Shown here: one piece after another, positions 23,430 through 35,420 of the stretch | How positions within the stretch are numbered: the first letter of the stretch is position 1 | Layout: each line of letters starts with the position of its first letter | NCBI RefSeq assembly: GCF_030247195.1 | Contig: NC_080672.1 | Location: 392,043,037 to 392,107,036, forward strand | DNA: 64,000 nucleotides | Source of the DNA: Topomyia yanbarensis | Lineage: Eukaryota; Arthropoda; Insecta; Diptera; Culicidae | Direction: 5' to 3' | Program-made: the position numbers and the translations under genes | The notes under the pieces: generated by a model | The model's input: only the letters and a program-made list of their open reading frames with translations | The model's database searches: none | Told to the model about the DNA's origin: nothing

Positions 23430-25375
23430 AAGCCCCCTTCCTCTCGTAGCATTTCGTTTCAAAATTCTAACTCTCCTCTCGCTACAGATAAACAAAGTTA
23501 TATATTTTTATTGGTTTCTTTTAACCCTTTCAAGTGATCCTGCTAGAGTTTCCATCCCGGGAATTTATATTGATTTACGCCTTTAAGGGTTGATAATGCT
23601 GCATTTTCAATGTAACTACGGTCGTGTCTTGTACACAACCCTTTAATTTTTTTTTCATTTTTTGGTTATTCAAATTAATTTATGGTTCAAAAATTGTTAG
23701 TGAGAAAATATATCTTTCGCTGATAACTAAGCACAACGACCCTCAAACATATCGATTAGACTCGATAACTCTGTGTCTCTGTCTCTCCCGCTATCTGAAA
23801 TCAACCTTCTCCTGCCAGTCTCAATCTTATCGTCGATTCCCAGGCGCTCGTTAGCACTTCCGCTGCCGGAAGTGCCTTGAACGGACACATTCCGATAAGC
23901 GAGATAGAAGGAATTATGACTAAGCAGTGAGCATATTATGTACCTATGCGTGTATGCACCGACCATTACCGTAATCGGAGAAATGAAAAGTCCCACCAGC
24001 AGGCAGCGCGAATGATTATCACTGATTATCACCCTGTGAGGGACAGCAATAGCTGCGACGGTGGCGTGTATTGCTGACCGAACTAATTAGCGAACAAATT
24101 TAAGATTTTTTTCAGTAATGTCCATCAAAACTGGCGTATTACAGAAGGTATGATCGATCGATGGTTGGAACTTATCAACAATAAAGCTTGTTATATCTTA
24201 TCGAACGTTTGGTAGGTACGGTGACGAATACATGCAGTGAAATATTTTATGGTCGTTTGGGATTTAACTTTTAATCAACCCATAGCGTTACAAACGGCGC
24301 TCAGGAAACTAGGAAATATTTAATCAAAGTCACATAGTAAGAAAATCTGCAGGTGCTTCAATGTGAAGGTCGTTAGGCTTGTGCGAACTCGTGAGCTTAT
24401 ACAATAGGTGATAATTGATCGGGCAGTGTGCCAGATGCAAAAATGAGATTTGGAATTTGTAGAGTGGTAAATATAGCATACTCAATAACCAGCAGAAAAT
24501 ATCGGTAGCACATCAAACAATTCCGTAGTTTTTTCGAAACAATCAAATTATGAAAAATCGCTATTATGAAATTAAAATACTGCATTCTATCTGGACTAGC
24601 TGAACATTCGACATGAACAAATCCTTCCGATCGGAGGAAGCGACTCGCCATTACCAAGACTATTTGACATTGAGTTATCTTTTAGGTTTTTTACCAGTCC
24701 TGAACCATAGTCTTAGGTCGCTGACAAAGTGGCGGCGTACAGCTGAGCTTGGTTTGGTACTAATATCAGACTATCAGAGTGAAAGCCGAGTGGATGCAGG
24801 CAGCTCAGCTTCTCACCGAACATTTTTTTTAATGGTCTTAGAAGTCGTTCATATAATGTTTCAATATAATGCATATAGTTATTTGGGATGATTTTATTTG
24901 TTGAATTATACGCACCTACGCACAAATCAGAAATTTAGGCTGATTGTGATTGTCTTTTTAGCACATTGGTATTATTGTAAATAGAAAATTTTAATGAATA
25001 AAAACAGCAACAGGAAATAAAAATAGAAGTAGTATTCCTAGTATCGTAATGAAAGCAACTATTGTGATCCGATTAAGTTCTCTGTGTGTTGTCGAGCCTA
25101 CCACTTAGCAGATTTTACTTTTGGATCTCCATATGCAACAGGAATAAGATGGGTATCAAGGAGTTGGTAATTACGCAAAATTTGGAAATGGACAGACATT
25201 ACTAAATAAATTTGATAAGAAGCACATTCGCCAGAAATCAACTAACAATAGTGAGTGCCTTTAGGCAACGTAATACGGTTTGCATAATTCCCCATTTCGT
25301 GGCGAAGAAAGAGAATCAAAATAAGCTCTATATTATGACTAATTCATTTTTTGTTGTTGGTTGTGAAATTGAATA
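23430..25375. other. No gene recognised; one coding-like minus-strand stretch at 23727-23880
   Basis: On the minus strand, a frame after a possible AG acceptor near 23880 reads Gly/Ser-rich then charged residues (GTSGSGSANERLGIDDK, then SDSGRDRDTELSSLIDMF) and stops at 23727. It might be a terminal exon, but nothing supports it beyond openness and composition. The rest is unassigned. Confidence 0.25.
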
Positions 25376-25378
25376 TTT

Positions 25379-25462
25379 CATATGCCTAATACTTGCATGC
25401 CTAATATGAATGCATGCCTAATACTTGCATGCCTAATATGAATGCATGCCTAATACTTGCTC
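25379..25462. repeat. 32-bp tandem repeat, about 2.6 copies
   Basis: The unit combines ATGCCTAATACTTGC and ATGCCTAATATGAATGC and is repeated head-to-tail almost perfectly, suggesting recent expansion. Confidence 0.9.
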
Positions 25463-25921
25463 CGGTCTGATTACTCATCGATGCACTGGATATACTGCAG
25501 AACGACCACTGCCTTCATCTTCATATCAATGTTACATTTTCTAAACCATAGAACAATTATTTTCACTCGAGCTCCGATTTTGTTTTCCCACCACTACGTT
25601 AGCAAATCTCCATTGAGAATCACGCACAACGCATTGCACCTTTCCCTGACAGTTTTAATTTTAGCCGTGAAAACAGAACCAGTTATGCGCACGGCGCGCT
25701 TGGAATTCTGCTCAACCACTGTGCGTTCCCATTTAGAACGAGCGCAACCATGCGTCATCGTGGGAAGAGAGGGAATACACGGGGAAGCTGAGTTTTAGTT
25801 GCGAAAACTATCGGGCTCAACGCAGTTTATGTTGCTACTCCGCTTGCGAAACGATGGTCAGATTGATTTGAATAGAGTAGCGTTGGAAAGTAAAGTTTAT
25901 ATTGATGAATTGCTACCAATG

Positions 25922-28085
25922 CACAGTGGTTTAAAACGCGAAAAACGTGATCGTTTTGAATAACTTTGAAATGGTTAGTTATAGCAATATACTATCTTCG
26001 GAAGAATTTATGACATTGAGACGCCCCATCTTTATAAGTCAAAAGTTTGATGATTAATCCTCATATAAGTGAGATTCAAAATTTATTTCCCATACAATTA
26101 GAGATAGCAAATTGGTGTATTCTGCAAAGTTGTAGTAAATTCTTCTACAAGAAACTTTACTGAAGGTGGTAATAGTCTCTCTTTAATAGTCTTTGAGATA
26201 TAGAGCATTATTAGAGGAAATACCGAAAAAATCATTTTTTTCATTATAACTTCTTTCCAAGATTTTTTGGAAGTTCAAAATGTTCTACAAAACTATCACA
26301 ATTAACGAAATACAAAATTTCGGTGAAGGAAGCAACTTAATATGTTGAGCAGATTCTGAGATATTCACGATTTCTATTCGAAAAATGGCCTACTTTGCAC
26401 TCAAATAATTCATGAACGGGCAAAAACGGGCAGACCACTCTATATGTATATGAAAGTACAAGAAAGATGCTGCAAGATTCTGTATGAATCACTTGTATCC
26501 GGTTGTATCTATGGCTCTGGTAGCTGGATTTAAAGAATATCATTTATCAGTCTATAATATTGATACGAAACATATTCGGTAAAGCTGTTGAGATAAAGTG
26601 GTGGTACCTTCGGCAAAGTGTCGGGGAATATTCTTCTTAGAAACATTGCTGAAGTTGCCATCTTTACTAGTTTCTTAGATACGGTGCAATATTTATGGAA
26701 AGCCTACTAAAAGCGATTCATTCGGTAATCGCGTATGCTTTGATTACTTGTTTAGCATTATCACTGTATAGCGTTACGTCAATTGTTGTTTATTGGATCG
26801 AATGATTTGTATTTGCAGTAATCGCGATGGTGGACAATAAACAAATTTTTAAAAGGCTTTCTTTCATAAAACAATACAAATTCAACTGTCAAGTCGTTCA
26901 TAGCAAACGTAAACGGTTTGCTTATATTAATGTTCCAAGCCCTGGTACTACATTCTATTGTGGAACTTGACCTTCTGTGTTGACAAACTTTGCAACCGAT
27001 TTCAGAGCCAATACACAGCCTACTTATACTTAAAATCGTTCCTTGTTAGGACTCGACTATATGGCTAATAAGACAACGCATTACTCTCTGTACCACCGAA
27101 CAATGCACTGTATCTAAAAACCAGTCAAGACAGAAAGCTGATGTTTTCGACAATGTCTCTTGTGAGAACATTTCTCATAAAATGCCGAACATAGTCCCAC
27201 TTTATCTCTTCAGTTCACCGAATATGTAACGCTATACAGTGACAATGCTAAACAAGTAATCAAAACATGCGCGATTACCGAATCGCTTTTAGTAGGCTTT
27301 CCATAAATATTGCAGCGTATCTAAGAAACTAGTAAAGATGGCAAACTAGTGTCTTCGGCAATGTTTCTAAGAAGAATATTCCCCGACACTTTGCCGAAGG
27401 TACCACCACTTTATCTCAGCAGCTTTACCAAATATGTTTCGTATCAATATTTTAGTCTAATAAATGATATTCTTTAAATCCAGCTACCAGAGCCATGGAT
27501 ACAACCGGATACAAGTGATTCATACAGAATCTTGCAGCATCTTTCTTGTACTTTCAAATACATATAGAGTGGTCTGCCCGTTTTTGCCCGTTCATGAATT
27601 ATTTGAGTGCAAAGTAGGCCATTTTTCGAATAAAAATCGTGAATATCTCAGAATCTGCTCAACATATTAAGTTGCTTCCTTCACCGAAATTTTGTATTTC
27701 ATCAATTGTGATAGTTTTGTAGAACATTTTGAACTTCCAAAAAATCTTGGAAAGAAGTTATGATGAAAGAATTGATTTTTTCGGTATTTCCTCTAATAAT
27801 GCTCTATATCTCAAAGACTATTAAAGAGAGACTATTACCACCTTCAGTAAAGTTTCTTGTAGAAGAATTTACTACAACTTTGCAGAATACACCAATTTGC
27901 TATCTCTAATTGTATGAGAAATAAATTTTGAATCTCACTTATAGGAGGATTAATCATCAAACTTTTGACTTATAAAGATGGAGCGTCTCATTGTCATAAA
28001 TTCTTCCGAAGATAGTATATCGCTATAACTAACCATTTCGTAGTTATTGAAAACGATCACGTTTTTCGCGTTTTGGACCACTGTG
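25922..28085. mobile_element. Transib-type foldback element, copy 1 (non-autonomous)
   Basis: The element is 2,164 bp. The left arm (25922-26778) and right arm (27226-28085) are near-perfect inverted repeats of about 860 bp around a 447-bp unique centre. The ends read CACAGTGGTTTAAAACGCG and its complement, and the flanks CAATG at 25917-25921 and 28086-28090 are identical. CACAGTG is identical to the V(D)J recombination-signal heptamer and matches the conserved Transib terminus. A 5-bp duplication of C..G form also fits Transib. No transposase is encoded: the two mirror-image 68-codon frames (26337-26543 minus, 27464-27670 plus) are the same arm DNA read twice and are unlikely to be proteins. 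Confidence 0.8.
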
Positions 28086-28089
28086 CAAT

Positions 28090-28566
28090 GTAGTCATGCT
28101 CATGCCGAAGGGATACGTAACGGAGCAATTTTTGCCATGCGGTGTAGTATGTACTACGGGAGGCGAGTGTGGAAATTAAGCATATTTTTTCTGTATTAAA
28201 GCAAAAGGAACAAATTTATTTATTCTCCCCATTCAGGAAAGGTACAAGCAGTTGCGTTCTAGCCGGAAAATGCAGGAAAAACCATGTGATTTATTCCAAC
28301 TTTGCAAGTAGCAGACGCGCTGAAATAAACCTTGACACAGTTTCTTTGTTCCCTTGATGACCCTGACTATTCCGGATGGAAACAAAAAAGGTTTTCATTT
28401 TCATTAATATTTTTGCCTGCATTAGTAGTTCTTGTCCATATAAAGCAGAATCATCAAAATACCACTTTCACCATTCTTACAAAAGAAAGATATAAGAACC
28501 GTTCAAAATTTAACCGAGGGCTAGGAGGATCGATATCTTATAGATCCTCCTCCTCTTTCGGTATCT
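28090..28566. other. No gene recognised
   Basis: 28525-28555 forms a perfect-looking hairpin (GAGGATCGATATC / inverse). There is no domain in the short open frames. Confidence 0.4.
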
Positions 28567-28568
28567 TA

Positions 28569-30157
28569 CAGTGACACAATCTCATATTCGTACACCTCTA
28601 GTGTATGTGTTTAAAATTGTTTCATAAATGTTTGCGCTACTTAATATAGGTATTGTTTTGTAAATGTGGTAGTAGAATCATCACCTGTCATTTTCATATC
28701 ATTTGTACACTTTTGAAAAGTCATTTAATTTGCAATTTAAGACCTGTTATTTCTTTATTTTTTTTTTGTTTTTCTTTGAAAAATAGATTTTATGACTACA
28801 GAAAAGTGTTCATTGGCACAGTTTCCTCAACACTAGTTTAAGAAATTCCCTCAAATGGTTAAAAAAGTAAACTAACTGCCATTATGGGACGGAAACTAAT
28901 TATTACTCACCAAAATGAAGCTAAATCACTTCATAAAATCTATGAAATTGTTCAAAGGTTGCATCCAACTATTTAACATGTTGTTAAAAACTTTGATGTG
29001 GCGAAATGCAGAACAGATATTGCGAAAAACTTGAGCTGTAAAAAATTACGATGATAGATAAACGATTTTTAATTAAAATTTGGGAAAATCGAGTAATTAA
29101 TGTTATATACATGGTAAATAAATAGAATCATAGCATTTAAGTATAACTCTGCTGCTGGTACGGCTCTTAATGTACGGAGAACGGACAATTACAATGCCTG
29201 TGTTCTGAGCAAGAAGCTGTTCATCAATGAGAAGAACAAAGAATTGATTTTTATACACTAAACAACATTGAAACATTTTATCGGAATATTGGAAAAATGT
29301 TAAACTTTGTCTACGAATCCAAATTCAACATCTTTGACTCAAATGGCTGTTGTTTAGAGTGGAGAAATTCGAACTCAGACCTGGACGTAATAGTCTTATA
29401 ACAGCAGCCAAGCGCAGGGACAGTGGTGTTATTGTATGGGGTATTATATGTCCACTAGAAGTGCTAGAAATTTGGTCTTCATTGATGGAATGATGGATCA
29501 GAATGTGTATTTTAATATGAATATCTTAAAATAAATTTTAAAGCAAAGCTTCCGTAAAATGGTACTTTTACTAAAAAATGATGGATATTGGAAATTCGAT
29601 CAGGAGAAGAACCTAAAGCATAAGGCGTGCAAAAAACGTTTAGAGTTAATTTATAATTGTTTAAATGTTATGGATTCGCCACTGCGGACCCCGTTTATTA
29701 ACTGATTAGAAAAATAAATGGGAGTATTTGGATGAAAAGTGCGAAACGATCCGGATTATAATGGGAATGAGCTTAGAAACTACTATTTAGAAGAATGGGA
29801 TAAAATTTAAGTTGAATGCACACAAAAACTAGTGGTCAGCATTCCAATATGATTGAAAACTGTAATTACAAATAATAGGTACCATATTGAATATTTATTA
29901 TAGAAATTTTAATTGATTTTTGAAAAAATATGTGTACTGTACGAATATGAGATTGCGTGTATATTTGACTATCTTTAAAATTATGTTTTTTTTGTAAAAA
30001 TGAGCATTTGTAGTACAAAGATAATTATTGTATCTTCCCTATGCTGTCTAGTAAAATATTTCAACATAAATAAAATGTCTTGTAAACTAATTTTTTACTT
30101 GTAAAATTCATATAAGCATTCCGCATAGCGGTGTACGAAAATGAGATTGTGTCACTG
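28569..30157 (+). mobile_element. Dead Tc1/mariner element
   Basis: The terminal inverted repeats CAGTGACACAATCTCAT..TTCGTAC and GTACGAAAATGAGATTGTGTCACTG are bounded by the TA dinucleotides at 28567-28568 and 30158-30159, the Tc1 target-site hallmark. An additional internal copy of the terminal sequence (GTACGAATATGAGATTG) lies near 29938-29957, like the inner direct repeat of IR/DR-type Tc1 elements. It contains the transposase relic described separately. The right TIR abuts the tRNA-like repeat at 30160. Confidence 0.85.
28884..29880 (+). pseudogene. Tc1-family transposase relic
   Basis: The start ATG at 28884 opens MGRKLIITHQNEAKSL and the following segment (DVAKCRTDIAKNL) fits the N-terminal paired-like helix-turn-helix. 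Near 29315-29350 the frame gives FTDESKFNIFDSNG, the first catalytic Asp block. Near 29400-29445 it gives AAKRRDSGVIVWG, the GGGSVMVWG-type block. Later portions are broken by many stops and indels, and the second Asp and the final Asp/Glu cannot be read in one frame. The protein would have cut and pasted DNA by a DDE/D mechanism; this copy cannot. Confidence 0.8.
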
Positions 30158-30159
30158 TA

Positions 30160-31110
30160 TATACCGAAAGAATGACCGAAACGGTGACAATTCACTTTTT
30201 GTTGGACGCACTGAGAGAGGATACATATGTCCTCAAGCAGGAATCGAACCTGCGCACAGTGGTCGGAAACGCCAAAAACGTGAACTTAATTCACTAGAGG
30301 CCAAACCATCGAATATATTCACAGGGTGTCTTTGGAGGAATTGTTCGTATGAATGTTCCCCGCAATCTGATAACAATTGAAATTAGGCATGGCTTACTAT
30401 GATCGAGCTAAAAAAATTAACTTTTCATACTGACGAGGTAAAAAGTTGGTGTCTTCGACAAAGTTTTAGAAATGCTCACAGTGAAAAATTTTGTTGAAGA
30501 ATTTGAGCTTGTAGGATTAAAGGTTATCGATTTATAAGGCGTTTGTAAAAATCCTCAATAACTTTGAAACGAATGAGTATTTTTACATACAGTATTCGAC
30601 AATATTATGTAGTTTTGCACGAGAAGTCACAATGAAAAATATAATAAAATTATTATATAAAAAAAATACATTTAAGGGGGTTGCCATAGAAAACGCCTTA
30701 TGAATCGATAACCTTTAATCCTACAAGCTCAAATTCTTCAACAAAATTTTTCACTATGAGCATTTCTAAAACTATGTCGAAGACACCAACATTCTACCTC
30801 GTCAGCATAAAAAATTATTTTTTTTAGTTTGATCATAGTAAGCCATGCCTAATTTCAATTGTTATCAGATTGTGGGGAACATTCATACGAACAATATCTC
30901 CACCCTGTGAATATATTCGATGGTTTGGCCTCTAGTGAACTAAGTTCACGTTTTTTGGCGTTTCCGACCATTGTACTGCGGTCTCCCAGTCTCTAGTTGG
31001 GTGCGTTAACCACTTCGCCATCGAGGAACTGCGATGATGTCATCACAGATTCCCAACAGTATCGTCATCCCTGCCACAGCCTCAATACCTACTAATGGAC
31101 CCGTTCCACC
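30160..31110 (-). repeat. tRNA-like repeat, copy A, split by a foldback element
   Basis: On the minus strand this contains an A-box-like TGGCGAAGTGGTTAACGC (near 31010) and a B-box-like GGTTCGATTCCTG (near 30240). The foldback element at 30255-30975 and its CTGCG duplication separate the two. With that removed it matches copy B at 31429-31670: GAATGACCGAAACGGTGACA, CAGTCTCTAGTTGGGTGCG and GATGTCATCACAGATTCCCA. It is a tRNA-derived repeat rather than a functional tRNA, because the acceptor stem does not pair. Confidence 0.65.
30255..30975. mobile_element. Transib-type foldback element, short copy 3
   Basis: It is 721 bp, with arms of about 290 bp (30255-30545 and about 30690-30975) around a loop of about 145 bp. 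The left end CACAGTGGTCGGAAACGCC and the right end (GGCGTTTCCGACCATTGTA) are inverted with two terminal mismatches. The flanks CTGCG (30250-30254 and 30976-30980) are a 5-bp duplication again of C..G form. Its subterminal AAAAACGTGA is shared with copies 1 and 2, so it is a diverged relative. No coding capacity. Confidence 0.75.
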
Positions 31111-31111
31111 C

Positions 31112-31428
31112 CAATACTTCTTATTAGCGAATCGTCACCTTCCCTTCTTAGGCAGAATTCACTCGTTAGTCCATTTTTAGCTCCAGCGGATCGCGATCAG
31201 GCTTGAGATATTATTATCACTGTTTGCATCCCATTCGCTAGCTTAGACACCGCGAGACTTTGGTGGTGAATAAAGCTATAGGGAAGCAAATTGAAGTCTG
31301 CCCTCAAAGCCCATCGGTAAATGCTAACGGCAAATCCAGCCGTTGATTGAATTTACATATATTACTTGTTTTGACGTGAGTATTGTTTTTCCTTTCTTCG
31401 AGATTTTGAGGAACGTGTCCAACGGAAA
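31112..31428. other. No gene recognised
   Basis: This is spacer between the two tRNA-like repeats, without a readable domain. Confidence 0.4.
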
Positions 31429-31670
31429 ATAGAAAGAATGACCGAAACGGTGACAATTCACCTTTTATTGCACACACTGAGAAAAGATATGTCCTCAAAC
31501 AGGAATCGAACCTGGGATCTACCAGTCTCTAGTTGGGTGCGTTAATGACTCCACCATCGAGGAACTGTGATGATGTCATCACAGATTCCCAACAGTATCG
31601 CGATTCCCGCCACAGCCCCAATACCTACTAATGGACCTATTCCACCCAAAATGCCTCTTATAAGCGTTTT
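31429..31670 (-). repeat. tRNA-like repeat, copy B (uninterrupted)
   Basis: It is a direct repeat of copy A about 1.27 kb away. On the minus strand it shows an A-box-like region (GATGGTGGAGTCATTAACGC) and a B-box GGTTCGATTCCTG. It provides the empty-site reference for the foldback insertion in copy A. Confidence 0.65.
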
Positions 31671-31687
31671 GGAGCTGTGGCGGTCCA

Positions 31688-31745
31688 TAAATCACATACA
31701 TACAAACTCAATGTTTGTATGTAAGTGACTTATGGACTCCCAAAC
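31688..31745. repeat. Short perfect-type hairpin
   Basis: GTCCATAAATCACATACATA pairs with the inverse GTATGTAAGTGACTTATGGA around a short loop. It may be a solo MITE hairpin. Confidence 0.5.
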
Positions 31746-33241
31746 GGCTTAACGTATTGCCGTAAAAAATATACGTAGTAGACATTTGTTATGAAGCTTG
31801 TTTGTGTGCTATTGGTTGGGGATTATCTGCTGGCCAGCTGGCGCTTCGGAACAAATTGTGTTTTACTCCTATTTAGTTAAAAGCCGCAGCAATGCGCGAC
31901 GGGAATTAGCTAGTTTTTATGAATTTTGCAGCTCGTTCCACGTTTTACTTCAAACATTGGACCGATTGGTCCCCCAGCTTGAGTTAGTAGTTTCCGTACG
32001 TTAAACCATTTGGCTCTCGGTGGTAGGGTTGGGGGTAACGGTTTCCCGAACAAACGAAAAGCCCATAATTTTCCCATGCTCATGGTTAAAATCCACCTCC
32101 TTTGCATGGTGGTCTGATAGTGTTTGAAATGCGTCCAACCCATGAAAACACCATCACCGTGGTCCGGAAGACACCATATAAAAACCCGTTATAACAAGCC
32201 CGACCTGGTGTACTAGCGCGAGGGTTAGAAATGCACGGATAGACCTCGAAAAACTAAATGCTCAGAAAGCTCTTTTGAGAGATAGCGCTAATGACTCAGC
32301 AGATAATAGGAAGATGCAGCCCTCGAGCATCTAGAGCTGCAGTTGGAACAGACAACGATGAACGAATCCTTTCGTCTTCGGAAAGTAATTGAAATGGACG
32401 AAGGTGATGTCGACTGTAAGAGCGTTGCATCCGTGCAAAGTGCATCCAGCGATGTTCGGCAGTCAAGAGCAGGCTACGAAAATTGATCCGAATAACAAAA
32501 AAATTACAGCGACCGGAACAACACCAGATAGGTAGGACGGTATGCAGCAACCAACAAGCAATAAGGAAGTTACTGGAAAGGCGCTGGCAGGTATCACATT
32601 AGTTTGGAACGAACTGAAAGTGTCGACAACAAGAAGGAATATGCATAACTCGCTCCCGTCGTCCCTCTGTCATCCTGGAACTAGGTTTAGTAGACCGAAC
32701 GCTAATCCCGAGCAGTTGTTTGCTAAAAGCTCGCATATTCCTAAGGTGCGAAGCGTTGGCCCACAGTATCTCAACCAGCCCTCAGTGGGTAATCCATCAG
32801 TCGTTACACAAATCGAGATTTCGTGTCCTCAATGAACCACTTTACTATTCGGGTTACACAAAGAGAATCGAAACAATGCTGATCAAAGAAGTGGTCTGCT
32901 GACAATGGCAGATCTACTGAGAGGATTGTATTCAATGCAATCAATACCTACCCAAGAAGGATGAGGACAATTAAAGGTTGGCCCTCTAACCGCAAAGTGA
33001 TCCATCAGAGTCACAACGATATCCACAAGAGTTGCGACGGCAGGAACAAAATTAACGGCCTAATGGAGCGGCACATTGGGTATCCAACCCCAAGACAGTT
33101 TGCAGCTAGACACGTCGTGGCCAAAGAATTGCCAACCATTTCCGGTAATATAGAAGACTGGCCGCTATTCATCAGCGCGTACGCCAATTCTACTATGGTG
33201 TGCGGGTTTTCTAATACAAAAAATCTGACAAGGCTACAACG

Positions 33242-35420
33242 CACAGTGGTTTAAAACGCGAAAAACGTGATCGTTTTGAATAACTTCGAAATGGTTAGTT
33301 ATAGCAATATACTATCTTCGGAAGAATTTATGACAATGAGACGCTTCATCTTTATAAGTCAAAAGTTTGATGATTAATCCTCCTATTAGTGAGATTCAAA
33401 ATTTATTTCTCATGTAATTAAAGATAGCAAATTGGTGTATTCTGCAAAGTTGTAGTAAATTCTTCTACAAGAAACTTTACTGAAGATGGTAATAGTCTAT
33501 CTTTAATATTCTTTGAGATATTGAGCATTATTAGAGGAAATACCGAAAATATCAATTTTTTTATTATAACTTCTTTCCAAGATTTTTTGTAAGTTCAAAA
33601 TGTTCTACAAAACTATCACAATTGATGAAATACAAAATTTCGGTGAAGGAACCAACTTAATATGTTGAGCAGATTCTGAGATATTCACGATTTTTAGTCG
33701 AAAAATGGCCTACTTTGCACTCAAATAATTCATGAACGGGCAAAAACGGGCAAACTACTCTATATGTATTTGAAAGTACAAGAAAGATGCTGCAAGATTC
33801 TGTATGAATCACTTGTATCCGGTTGTATCCATGGCTCTGGTAGCTGTATTTAAAGAATATCATTTATTAGTCTAAAATATTGATACGAAACATATTCGGT
33901 AAAACTGTTGAGATACAGTTGTGGTACCTTCGGCAAAGTGTCGGGGAATATTCTTCTTAGAAACATTGCCGAAGACACCAGTTTGCCACCTTTACTAATT
34001 TCTTAGATATGGTGCAATATTTATGAAAAACCTACTAAAAGCGATTCATTCGGTAATCGCGCATGCTTTGATTACTTGTTTAGCATTGTCACTGTATAGC
34101 GTTACGTCAGTTGTTGTTTATTGGATCGAATGATTTGTATTTGCAGTAATCGCGATGGTGGACAATAAACAAATTTTTAAAAGGCTTTCTTTCATAATAA
34201 TACAAATTCAACTGTCTGTGTTCAATTTAGTCGTTCATAGCAAACGTAAACGGTTTGCTTATATTAATGTTCCAAGCCCTGGTACTACATTCTATTGTGG
34301 AACTTGACCTTCTGTGTTGACAAACTTTGCAACCGATTTCAGAGCTAATACACAACCTACTTATACTTAAAATCGTTTCTTGTTATGATTCGACTATATG
34401 GCTCATAAGACAACGCATTACTCTCTGTACCACCGAACAATGCACTGTATCTAAAAACCAGTCAAGACAGAAAGCTGCTGTCTTCGACAATGTCTCTTGT
34501 GAGAACATTCCACATAGAATGCCGAACATAGTCCCACTCTTCAGTTCACCGAATATGTAACGCTATACAGTGACAATGCTAAACAAGTAATCAAAGCATG
34601 CGCGATTACCGAATGAATCGCTTTTAGTAGGCTTTCCATAAATATTGCACCATATCTAAGAAACTAGTAAAGGTGGCAAACTGGTGTCTTCGGCAATGTT
34701 TCTAAGAAGAATATTCCCCGACACTTTGCCGAAGGTACCACCACTGTATCTCAACAGTTTTACCGAATATGTTTCGTATCAATATTTTAGACTAATAAAT
34801 GATATTCTTTAAATCCAGCTACCAGAGCCATGGATACAACCGGATACAAGTGATTCATACAGAATCTTGCAGCATCTTTCTTGTACTTTCAAATACATAT
34901 AGAGTGGTTTGCCCGTTTTTGCCCGTTCATGAATTATTTGAGTGCAAAGTAGGCCATTTTTCGACTAAAAATCGTGGATATCTCAGAATCTGCTCAACAT
35001 ATTAAGTTGCTTCCTTCACCGAAATTTTGTATTTCATCAATTGTGATAGTTTTGTAGAACATTTTGAACTTCCAAAAAATCTTGGAAAGAAGTTAAAATG
35101 AAAAAATTGATTTTTTCGGTATTTCCTCTAATAATGCTTTATATCTCAAAGACTATTAAAGATAGACTATTACTACCTTCAGTAAAGTTTCTTGTAGAAG
35201 AATTTACTACAACTTTGCAGAATACACCAATTCGCTATCTCTAATTATATGAGAAATAAATTTTGAATCTCACTTATAGGAGGATTAATCATCAAACTTT
35301 TGACTTATAAAGATGGAGCGTCTCATTGTCATAAATTCTTCCGAAGATAGTAAATCGCTATAACTAACCATTTCGAAGTTATTCAAAACGATCACGTTTT
35401 TCGCGTTTTGGACCACTGTG
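33242..35420. mobile_element. Transib-type foldback element, copy 2 (non-autonomous)
   Basis: The element is 2,179 bp and closely similar to the one at 25922-28085 in the same orientation: left arm 33242-34105, centre 34106-34556, right arm 34557-35420. The ends are CACAGTGGTTTAAAACGCG and its complement (with TTT to CC differences). The flanks CAACG at 33237-33241 and 35421-35425 are identical. It sits inside the Gag region of the decayed BEL element. Deleting the element plus one CAACG leaves the Gag frame uninterrupted across the site, independent support for the boundaries and the 5-bp duplication. Confidence 0.85.

Noticed and set aside
25457..25798. 113-codon plus-strand frame next to foldback copy 1
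   Set aside because: No recognisable domain or splice context. Higher GC at 25620-25800 alone is not enough to call a gene.
26337..27670. Identical-looking 68-codon proteins on both strands (also at 33657-33863 and 34799-35005)
   Set aside because: They are the same inverted arm sequence read four times. There is no domain, and the frame is explained by the repeat.
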